Positions 1 through 5,748 of a DNA stretch of 9,083 nucleotides are shown piece after piece. How positions within the stretch are numbered: the stretch's first letter is position 1; every line of letters begins with the position of its first letter. The DNA lies in contig JAOAAI010000242.1 of assembly GCA_026418955.1 (NCBI GenBank), forward strand, positions 1 to 9,083, in the 5' to 3' direction. A model generated the notes under the pieces. That model was not told the origin of the DNA and made no database searches. It saw only the letters and a program-made list of their open reading frames with translations. The DNA comes from Candidatus Goldiibacteriota bacterium (GTDB taxonomy: Bacteria > Oederibacteriota > PGYV01 > DSYL01). A program made the translations under genes and the position numbers.

Positions 1-1935
1 AAAAGTATGCCAGAAAAAATCATAGATAGATAAAGCAGCATCTGAAAATTTATAATTCTCCATATCATAAGTTAGTTTTTCTTTTAAAATGTCCAGTTCA
101 TTTAATATCCATTTTTCAAAAATTTTTAATTTTTGTTCTGTAAGTTTTATTTCTTTATAATCCATGCAATTATTAATAACAAATTTTGACGCATTCCATA
201 TTTTGTTCATAAAATTGTGATAACCTTTAAGCCTGTCTTCTGAAAAAGAAATATGTCTTGTCTGAGTCTCAAGTGATGCCATAGTAAATCTCAAAGCATC
301 AGCAGAGTATTTATCCAAAATATCAAGTGGATCTATCACATTACCTTTTGATTTTGACATTTTTTTACCGCGTTCATCACATACAAGTGAATTTATTACA
401 ACATGATAAAATGGCTGTTTTCCCATAAATTTCATTCCCATCATTATCATCCTTGCAACCCAGAAGAACAAAATATCCCAGCTGGTGACAAGAACACTTG
501 TTGGATAAAACTTTTTCAAATCATCTGTTTCTTTTGGCCATCCAAGTGTGGAAAAAGGCCACAACGCAGAAGAAAACCAGGTATCTAGAACATCTTCATC
601 CTGTTTAATATTACTACCTCCACATTTATTACACCTTAAAGGAGCGTCTTTTGCAACAATTATTTCTCCACAAGAGCAGTAATATGCAGGTATCCTATGA
701 CCCCACCATAATTGTCTTGATATGCACCAGTCCTTTATATTAAACATCCAATCAAAATATATCTTTTTCCACATATCAGGAATAAATTTTACTCCATCTT
801 TTTCCACTATCTCTATAGCTGCCTGCGCAAGTGGTTTTACTTTCACAAACCACTGCGTAGATACATACGGCTCAACTACTGTATCACATCTGTAGCAGTG
901 ACCAACAGCGTGTCTATGTGGTTCTATTTTTGTAAGCAATCCTTTACTCTTCAACTCTTCTACAATCTGCTGTCTTGCTTTGAATCTGTCAAGACCTCTG
1001 TATTTACCATTTTCTCCAGCATTTTCATTCATTTTTCCATCTTCTGTCATAACTTTTATTATTTCCAGTTTATGTCTTAAACCAATTTCAAAATCATTTG
1101 GATCATGTCCTGGGGTTATTTTCACTGCACCGGTTCCAAATGTTTTATCCACATACTTATCTCTTATAAGTGGAATTTTTCTGCCTGTCTCTGGTAAAAT
1201 AAATAGTGTACCATCTTTTAAATCTTTATATCTCTCATCATCTGGATTTACTGCAACTGCAGTATCACCAAGCATTGTTTCTGGTCTTGTTGTTGCAACC
1301 TCTATAAACTTTTCTGGATTTTCTGCAAAAGGATATTTTATATAATAAAAAAAACCATCAAGTTCCTTATGTATTACTTCTATATCTGATAATGCGGTTA
1401 AACATCTTGGACACCAATTAATGATATAATCACCACGATAGATCAGGCCTTCATTATATAAACGAATGAAAACTTCTTTAACAGCTTCAGACAAACCCTC
1501 ATCCATTGTGAATCTTTCTCTTGTCCAATCAAGGGAAGAACCGAGTTTTCGCAATTGCATCATTATTGTTTTACCATATTTTTCTTTCCATTGCCAAACA
1601 CGCTCTAAAAATTTCTCTCTGCCAAGATCTTTTCTACTCTTGCCCTCTTTTTTAAGTTCTCTTTCAACCACATTCTGTGTGGCAATACCTGCATGATCGC
1701 ATCCAGGCAACCATAAAACATTATACCCACGTAGGCGCTTGTATCTTGATAGAATATCCTGAAGAGTATTATTCAAAGCATGGCCCATGTGTAATGAACC
1801 AGTTACATTTGGCGGCGGTATAACAATACAAAAAGATGGTTTTTCTGATTTGTTATCTGCTATGAAATAGCCTCTCTCTTCCCATTTTTTATAAATTTCC
1901 GGCTCTAATTTTTGTGGTTCATATTTTTCCAGCAC
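1..1935 (-). CDS. valS: Valine--tRNA ligase (ValS), 3' end cut by window edge
   Basis: Class I aminoacyl-tRNA synthetase that charges tRNA-Val in the cytoplasm and hydrolyses mischarged Thr-tRNA. The frame is open from a GTG at 1935 to base 1, giving 645 residues of a protein usually near 880, so the end of the anticodon-binding region and the C-terminal coiled coil are missing. Motifs seen: PPPNVTGSLHMGHAL with the HIGH signature HMGH at residues 49-52; the editing-domain stretch ATTRPETMLGDTA from about residue 214 and GTGAVKITPGHD further on; paired cysteines (CSCGE, CNKCGG) near residues 420-440, fitting the zinc ribbon of bacterial ValS; DTWFSSALWPFSTLGWP; and KMSKS at 525-529. HIGH, KMSKS and the editing domain separate it from IleS and LeuS. 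The GTG start is chosen because AAGGAG lies five bases upstream. It is the last visible gene of the accA operon, 24 bases after the GerMN gene. Confidence 0.97.
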   Translation of the reverse strand, partial: MLEKYEPQKLEPEIYKKWEERGYFIADNKSEKPSFCIVIPPPNVTGSLHMGHALNNTLQDILSRYKRLRGYNVLWLPGCDHAGIATQNVVERELKKEGKSRKDLGREKFLERVWQWKEKYGKTIMMQLRKLGSSLDWTRERFTMDEGLSEAVKEVFIRLYNEGLIYRGDYIINWCPRCLTALSDIEVIHKELDGFFYYIKYPFAENPEKFIEVATTRPETMLGDTAVAVNPDDERYKDLKDGTLFILPETGRKIPLIRDKYVDKTFGTGAVKITPGHDPNDFEIGLRHKLEIIKVMTEDGKMNENAGENGKYRGLDRFKARQQIVEELKSKGLLTKIEPHRHAVGHCYRCDTVVEPYVSTQWFVKVKPLAQAAIEIVEKDGVKFIPDMWKKIYFDWMFNIKDWCISRQLWWGHRIPAYYCSCGEIIVAKDAPLRCNKCGGSNIKQDEDVLDTWFSSALWPFSTLGWPKETDDLKKFYPTSVLVTSWDILFFWVARMIMMGMKFMGKQPFYHVVINSLVCDERGKKMSKSKGNVIDPLDILDKYSADALRFTMASLETQTRHISFSEDRLKGYHNFMNKIWNASKFVINNCMDYKEIKLTEQKLKIFEKWILNELDILKEKLTYDMENYKFSDAALSIYDFFWHTF

Positions 1936-1940
1936 CTTTT

Positions 1941-1946
1941 CTCCTT
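1941..1946 (-). promoter_or_regulatory. Ribosome binding site fixing the GTG start of valS
   Basis: AAGGAG read on the minus strand, followed by the five-base spacer AAAAG and then GTG. No ATG lies nearby in the valS frame, so this site supports the GTG start and a protein beginning VLEKYEP. It sits in the 24-base gap between the GerMN gene and valS. Confidence 0.75.
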
Positions 1947-1959
1947 TTAAAATATTTAT

Positions 1960-2544
1960 TTATAAATTAATATCTGTTGGTCTGAATATATCTCCTATAC
2001 TTAAATGTCCGGCTATCGTTTCTTGCTCTATACCGTTTATCAATAACTTCACACCTCTTATATCCTTAAAATTTAAAAAAATACTTTTTAAAATAGAATA
2101 CACAGACAAAAATTCAAGTGTTGTTCCACCTTTGTTATTTATCATAAACTCTTCACTAAGATCAATATAAAGGATAGAATTTGAATCAATAAAAACCTCT
2201 CTTACAGTTGTACCTTCTGGTATTACACGCATGCAATCCTGTGGTGTCATATCAAACATTAAATTTAAAACCTGTTTTACCTGATTTGTTATACTACCAG
2301 CTTCAGGTATTTTTGTTGAATATGATTTTAAACCATCTATTTTCGGATCGCCATAAAAAATAACTACATCTCTTAATTTTTCATCCGATGAATATTGTGT
2401 AGATATTTTTTGTGTAGCATTCATATTTTTTTTAAAACTGAAAATCTTTAATTTTGTATACAAAAAATAAATCAGCAATATAATAATTGCTGAAAACACA
2501 ATAATCTTGAAAACTTTTTTATAATTTATCATTTTTTTTGTCAT
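1960..2544 (-). CDS. Membrane-anchored GerMN-domain protein
   Basis: A 194-residue protein with one N-terminal membrane segment (about residues 12-29, after a lysine-rich start) and an extracytoplasmic GerMN domain at about 59-181. Domain marks are VIPEGTTVREVFID (107-120), YIDLSEEF (126-133), GGTTLEFLSVYSI (139-151) and VKLLINGIEQETIAGHL (165-181). GerMN was named from the spore germination/sporulation protein GerM of Bacillus. The domain is also widespread in non-sporulating bacteria, usually in envelope proteins, and its biochemical activity is not well defined. Its ATG overlaps the amidase stop codon in an ATGA junction, which suggests translational coupling, and no good ribosome site precedes it. 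A second ATG at codon 5 is possible. Being paired with a peptidoglycan amidase suggests a role in the cell wall; that role is inference. Nothing here indicates sporulation. Confidence 0.87.
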   Translation of the reverse strand: MTKKMINYKKVFKIIVFSAIIILLIYFLYTKLKIFSFKKNMNATQKISTQYSSDEKLRDVVIFYGDPKIDGLKSYSTKIPEAGSITNQVKQVLNLMFDMTPQDCMRVIPEGTTVREVFIDSNSILYIDLSEEFMINNKGGTTLEFLSVYSILKSIFLNFKDIRGVKLLINGIEQETIAGHLSIGDIFRPTDINL

Positions 2545-3308
2545 TGATAATTTGTCTTAATTAAATAATTGATAATACCTTCCTTTATATGATAAGCAAT
2601 CTGATTGATAATATTTTTATCTGTTAAATAAGAAAAATCATTTTTATTATAAATATTTCCAACTTCCACAACAACAGCAGGCATATTTATACTTTTCAAA
2701 ATAAAAGATTTTATTCTTGTCACCCCTCTTGATTCCAACGGTAAAACATCATCCTCATCATTACTTGTTATGTTATTATTTTCTTGTATCAGAGCAGCTC
2801 TCATATATTGGTCTATAAAACTTGCCAATCTTCTACTAGAATTTATATACGGCATTTGAATAAAATCCCAGTTTATTAACTCAGTTTTTTGTTTTTCTGC
2901 AATATTATCTGATAACATATAATAAATTTTATATCCAGATATACTTTCAGATGGAATAAAATCACAATGAATTGACAAAAAAATATCTCCCTTTTGACTA
3001 TTTGCATAATTCACTCTATCATTTATATTCAAAAATTGATCATCAACCCTCGTCATATAAACAGAAATCTTTGGATTATCCTTTAATAATTTTTCTTTAA
3101 TTTTTTTGGAAATATCCAGAGTAATATTTTTTTCATAAATACCCTTATAATTAATCCCCCAATCTCCACCACCATGACCTGGATCAATTATAATAGTTGT
3201 TTTTTTTTCTGAATAATGAATATCACTGGGTGGCAAAAGATTTTGTGCAGAATAAACTGCATTTATTAAAAACAAAAAAAATAAAAAATTATTTATTATC
3301 TTTTTCAT
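2541..3308 (-). CDS. Secreted N-acetylmuramoyl-L-alanine amidase (Amidase_3, AmiC-like)
   Basis: Zinc hydrolase that cuts the amide bond between N-acetylmuramic acid and L-alanine in peptidoglycan. This family acts in the periplasm, often in separating daughter cells. The 255-residue protein starts with a signal peptide (residues 1 to about 20, hydrophobic core 8-18, AVYSA). The catalytic domain fills about 37-250. Expected zinc ligands are present: H45 in IIIDPGHGG, E59 in GIYEKNITLDIS and H114 in DIFLSIHCD. The catalytic glutamate is E215 in MPAVVVEVGNI. MTRVDD (85-90) and SRGVTRIKSFIL (193-204) also fit the family. There is no AMIN, LysM or SPOR targeting domain, so it is a minimal secreted enzyme. 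The start lies inside accA (20-base overlap), and GGAG six bases upstream supports it. It overlaps the downstream GerMN gene by four bases. Confidence 0.94.
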   Translation of the reverse strand: MKKIINNFLFFLFLINAVYSAQNLLPPSDIHYSEKKTTIIIDPGHGGGDWGINYKGIYEKNITLDISKKIKEKLLKDNPKISVYMTRVDDQFLNINDRVNYANSQKGDIFLSIHCDFIPSESISGYKIYYMLSDNIAEKQKTELINWDFIQMPYINSSRRLASFIDQYMRAALIQENNNITSNDEDDVLPLESRGVTRIKSFILKSINMPAVVVEVGNIYNKNDFSYLTDKNIINQIAYHIKEGIINYLIKTNYQ

Positions 3309-4281
3309 TAATTTCTCCGCTTTGCTCTATCCTTGAAATACCAAGTTTGCTATATTTTTCATAACGCTGTTTTATTAGAGTATTTATATCTATCTTTTCC
3401 AATTCTTTTAAATTTTTATCAATTGAGTTTTTTATATTAGAAGCAGTCAATTCAAAATCTGTATGTGCACCTTCAAGTGGCTCATCTATTATTTCATCAA
3501 TAACTCCTAATTCAAGCAAATCCTTTGCTGTTGGTTTTAATGCTTTTGCAGCATCAGGAGCTTTTGTTGAATCCTTCCAGATTATTGCAGCACAACCCTC
3601 AAAAGATATTACGCTATAAGTTGCGTATTTGAGCATTAATATTCTATCACCCACACCTATACCAAGAGCACCACCACTTCCACCCTCACCTATTACAATT
3701 ATTAAAATAGGAGTTTTTAATTTTGACATTTCAAATAAATTTCTCGCAATAGCCTCTGCAACACCTCTTTCTTCACTCTCAACCCCAGGAAATGCGCCCA
3801 TGGTATCAATAAAACTTATTAAAGGTAATTTAAATTTTTCAGCCAGTTTCATAATACGTAGTGCCTTTCTATATCCCTCTGGTTGTGCCATACCGAATTT
3901 TCTTAATAAATTTTCTTTTGTATCCCTACCTTTTTGCAAACCCAATAGCATCACAGGCTTACCTTCAAATTTTGCAAGACCACCTATTAATGCTTTATCA
4001 TCAGCATACGAGCGATCTCCATGGATCTCCAGAAAATCAGAAAATATTCGTTCAATATAATCCAGAGTCCTTGGTCTTTTTGGATGTCTCATTATCTGAA
4101 AAATTTGATAAGGAGTTAAATTATTATAAATTTCATCTCGTAATTTTTCTGCTCTCTTCTCTAAAGCCTGTATTTCATTTGTCACTTTTATCTTTTTTTC
4201 AGATTCAAATTTTTTTAAATCATCTATCTTTTTTCTTAACTCAACAAGTGGCTTTTCAAAATCAAGAATATATCCTTCCAT
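3289..4281 (-). CDS. accA: Acetyl-CoA carboxylase carboxyltransferase subunit alpha (AccA)
   Basis: Alpha subunit of the carboxyltransferase that, with AccD, moves the carboxyl group from biotin on AccB to acetyl-CoA. This gives malonyl-CoA, the first committed step of fatty-acid synthesis, in the cytoplasm. At 330 residues it is of normal length. The N-terminal helix LDFEKPLVELRKKI (6-19) and the stretch RHPKRPRTLDYI (65-76) are typical of AccA. FLEIHGDRSYADDKALIGG (83-101), QKGRDTKEN (116-124), FGMAQPEGYRKALR (129-142) and the glycine-rich IGEGGSGGAL (197-206), which forms part of the active site in the crotonase fold, are all present. The DTPGAYPG motif reads DTMGAFPG (159-166) here. GAGG five bases before the ATG supports the start. 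It is the first gene of the operon with the amidase, GerMN gene and valS. accD is not in the window. Confidence 0.96.
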   Translation of the reverse strand: MEGYILDFEKPLVELRKKIDDLKKFESEKKIKVTNEIQALEKRAEKLRDEIYNNLTPYQIFQIMRHPKRPRTLDYIERIFSDFLEIHGDRSYADDKALIGGLAKFEGKPVMLLGLQKGRDTKENLLRKFGMAQPEGYRKALRIMKLAEKFKLPLISFIDTMGAFPGVESEERGVAEAIARNLFEMSKLKTPILIIVIGEGGSGGALGIGVGDRILMLKYATYSVISFEGCAAIIWKDSTKAPDAAKALKPTAKDLLELGVIDEIIDEPLEGAHTDFELTASNIKNSIDKNLKELEKIDINTLIKQRYEKYSKLGISRIEQSGEINEKDNK

Positions 4282-4300
4282 TTTAACCTCATTATAAAAA

Positions 4301-4323
4301 ATTAATTTCTATATAAAATTAAT
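4301..4323. repeat. Perfect 8-base inverted repeat in the accA leader
   Basis: On the minus strand ATTAATTT, seven bases (TATATAG), then AAATTAAT, followed by a T run. It lies just downstream of the candidate accA promoter and 20 bases before the start codon. The stem is entirely A/T, so a stable RNA hairpin is doubtful, and at this base composition it could be chance. It could also be a protein-binding palindrome or a weak attenuator. Confidence 0.3.
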
Positions 4324-4332
4324 AATACATTA

Positions 4333-4361
4333 ATTATATCATACAACATGACGATAATCTT
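4333..4361 (-). promoter_or_regulatory. Candidate sigma-70 promoter of the accA operon (extended -10)
   Basis: The minus strand reads TGATATAAT at 4341-4333: a perfect TATAAT with the TGn extension. The hexamer 17 bases upstream, AAGATT at 4361-4356, is a poor -35 box, which an extended -10 can tolerate. Transcription would start near 4326, giving a leader of roughly 45 bases before accA. It lies in the 106-base gap after the upstream gene, the natural place for an operon promoter. Confidence 0.45.
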
Positions 4362-4387
4362 ATTTTAATAACAGTTTAAATCTTTAT

Positions 4388-5074
4388 TTAAAAATAACTT
4401 ATATAAGCAATTTTTATAATCCTTGCAACAGTTATATTATCATCGTTAAGTCCATATTTAAAACCAACATCTATCTGTATAGGATTAAAAAAATAACCCA
4501 GCCCGAAATTAATATGTCCAGGATTATCTCCTAAAAAACCATCATATTCACCACATATAACAAAATCCTTAGTGATTGCAAAAGCAATACCAGCGCCAGC
4601 ATCAAAATTACGTGTAATATCATTAAAATCATTACTATAAACTGTCCCTGTTAATTGCAAATAAATTATACTAAAGGATATTTCTTTTGTAAGAGAAATA
4701 AAAACACCTTTTGCAGGAATGTCTATATATCCCTGACCTTCATAACCGATTGAAAGAGCTGGTATCACTCCTTCATCGTCTGTTAAACGAATTTTGCCAA
4801 GAAATTTAGGTGGTAATATATAATCCACTTTTCCTGTTCCTATTAAATTAACTATATTAAAAGCACCACCTATCATTAGTTTATCAAATATTCCTATATA
4901 AATCCGTGTTAAAATACCACCGCCAGGATATAATTTAATATCACAACGCAATTCTGCTTTTATTAGTGTATTTGCAGTAGGCAGATCAACAAGTTCAATA
5001 TTTCTTGCCTGACTAGCAAAAATGCAAATTGAAAAAATAAATATAAAAAATATTACAATATAAACTTTTTTCAT
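4388..5074 (-). CDS. Putative outer-membrane beta-barrel protein, function unknown
   Basis: A 228-residue secreted protein. A signal peptide spans residues 1 to about 20 (two lysines, a long Ile/Phe core, then IFASQ); C17 does not sit in a lipobox, so it is not obviously a lipoprotein. The rest is made of alternating polar/hydrophobic strands separated by short Gly/Asn/Asp turns, ending in aromatic or hydrophobic residues (YGLNDDNITVARIIK, then IAYISYF at the C-terminus). This is the pattern of a small outer-membrane barrel, with perhaps eight to twelve strands. Phrases such as ELRCDIKLYPGGGILTRI, IGIFDKLMIGGAF, PALSIGYEGQGY and KGVFISLTKEI recall YjbH-like barrel proteins of uncultured diderm bacteria. 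I recognise the style and cannot assign a function. It stands alone between two spacers; GGTGA shortly before the ATG supports the start. Confidence 0.72.
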   Translation of the reverse strand: MKKVYIVIFFIFIFSICIFASQARNIELVDLPTANTLIKAELRCDIKLYPGGGILTRIYIGIFDKLMIGGAFNIVNLIGTGKVDYILPPKFLGKIRLTDDEGVIPALSIGYEGQGYIDIPAKGVFISLTKEISFSIIYLQLTGTVYSNDFNDITRNFDAGAGIAFAITKDFVICGEYDGFLGDNPGHINFGLGYFFNPIQIDVGFKYGLNDDNITVARIIKIAYISYF

Positions 5075-5277
5075 TTTTCACCATAAATATTTTAAAATTT
5101 GTTTCAATATAATATCAAATATTAAAAATAAAATAAAGAAAAAAATATTTCTAAAAAAAGAAACAGATATAAAGCAGAAAAATTAAACTACAACTACAAC
5201 ATTCTGAAAAATTATTCCAAACAAATATTTAAAAAATAGGATTTTTACATATATAACAATCATTTCTAAAGAATTTA
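5075..5277. other. Intergenic spacer after nrdR, no gene
   Basis: 203 bases, extremely A/T-rich, between the end of nrdR and the start of the beta-barrel gene. I found no open frame with coding character, no tRNA-like fold and no G/C-rich hairpin with a T tail. It holds a short tandem repeat (GTTGTA twice, minus strand, about 5190-5205) and a weak A/T hairpin near 5230-5245. It probably contains the beta-barrel gene promoter and the weak end of the upstream operon. Confidence 0.6.
5109..5117 (-). promoter_or_regulatory. Possible -10 region for the beta-barrel gene
   Basis: The minus strand reads TGATATTAT, one base from the extended -10 consensus and similar to the TGATATAAT found before accA. 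No convincing -35 box is visible. It lies 35-43 bases before the start codon, a sensible distance. At this A/T content such matches occur by chance, so confidence is low. Confidence 0.28.
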
Positions 5278-5739
5278 TTATTTATTTTTATCACTTAAAA
5301 ACTTCTGCAGTTCTTTTGTAAATGCATTAATATCTTTGAATTGTCTATAAACAGATGCAAACCTAACATAAGCAACCTCATCAAGTTGTGCTAATTTTTC
5401 CATGATCATTTCACCGATAACTGATGAAGAAACTTCTTTTTCCATTCTACTGTAAAGTTGTTTTTCAATATCATCAACAAATTCATATAATTTATTAATA
5501 GAAATTGGTCTTTTTTCACACGCCTTTGAAAGCCCAGCTAGTATTTTATTTCTATCAAACTGCTCTCGTCTTCCATCTTTTTTAATAACAAGTGGTAAAG
5601 TGTGTTCTATCTGTTCATAAGTAGTAAAACGCCTGGAACATTTGAGACATTCTCTCCTGCGTCTTATTGCTTCGCCATTTCTACTTTCACGAGAATCAAC
5701 TACCTTATCTTTTTTATAACCACAAAAAGGACATTTCAT
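5278..5739 (-). CDS. nrdR: Transcriptional repressor NrdR
   Basis: Nucleotide-sensing repressor of ribonucleotide reductase genes; it binds NrdR boxes through a zinc ribbon and senses ATP/dATP through an ATP-cone domain. The 153 residues match the usual length. The zinc ribbon is residues 1-42, with cysteines C3, C6, C31 and C34, and with VVDSRES (13-19), IRRRREC (25-31) and RRFTTYE (36-42). The ATP-cone runs from about 49 to 139, starting LPLVIKKDGRREQFDR and including YVRFASVYRQFKDI. The gene begins nine bases after the glycan ligase stop codon. GGTGAT, which fits the 3' end of 16S rRNA, overlaps that stop and lies eight bases before the ATG, so the two genes look translationally linked. 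No ribonucleotide reductase gene is in the window, so its usual targets are elsewhere. Confidence 0.97.
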   Translation of the reverse strand: MKCPFCGYKKDKVVDSRESRNGEAIRRRRECLKCSRRFTTYEQIEHTLPLVIKKDGRREQFDRNKILAGLSKACEKRPISINKLYEFVDDIEKQLYSRMEKEVSSSVIGEMIMEKLAQLDEVAYVRFASVYRQFKDINAFTKELQKFLSDKNK

Positions 5740-5748
5740 AAATATTTA

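Noticed and set aside
980..1345. 121-codon open frame on the plus strand, with neighbours at 403-588, 898-1080 and 1466-1696
   Set aside because: All lie antisense inside the strongly supported valS frame, have no domain-like sequence and no ribosome site; they are shadows.
1960..2544. Endospore former suggested by the GerMN domain
   Set aside because: GerMN occurs widely in non-sporulating bacteria, and no other sporulation gene is in the window.
3629..4286. Two overlapping plus-strand frames of 143 and 141 codons
   Set aside because: Antisense to accA, whose protein is clearly conserved across the whole stretch; no recognisable product.
4291..4296. Second TATAAT just before accA as the promoter
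   Set aside because: It overlaps the ribosome binding site region; transcription from it would start at about the start codon and leave no leader.
4375..4400. A/T palindrome at the end of the beta-barrel gene (TTATTTTTAAATAA, minus strand) as a terminator
   Set aside because: The stem is only A/T, has almost no loop and is not followed by a T run; a stable terminator hairpin is not supported.
5165..5215. CAGAA ... TTCTG inverted ends around a CTACAA tandem repeat as a terminator or regulatory RNA
   Set aside because: Five-base stem with a loop of more than 20 bases; too weak at this base composition.
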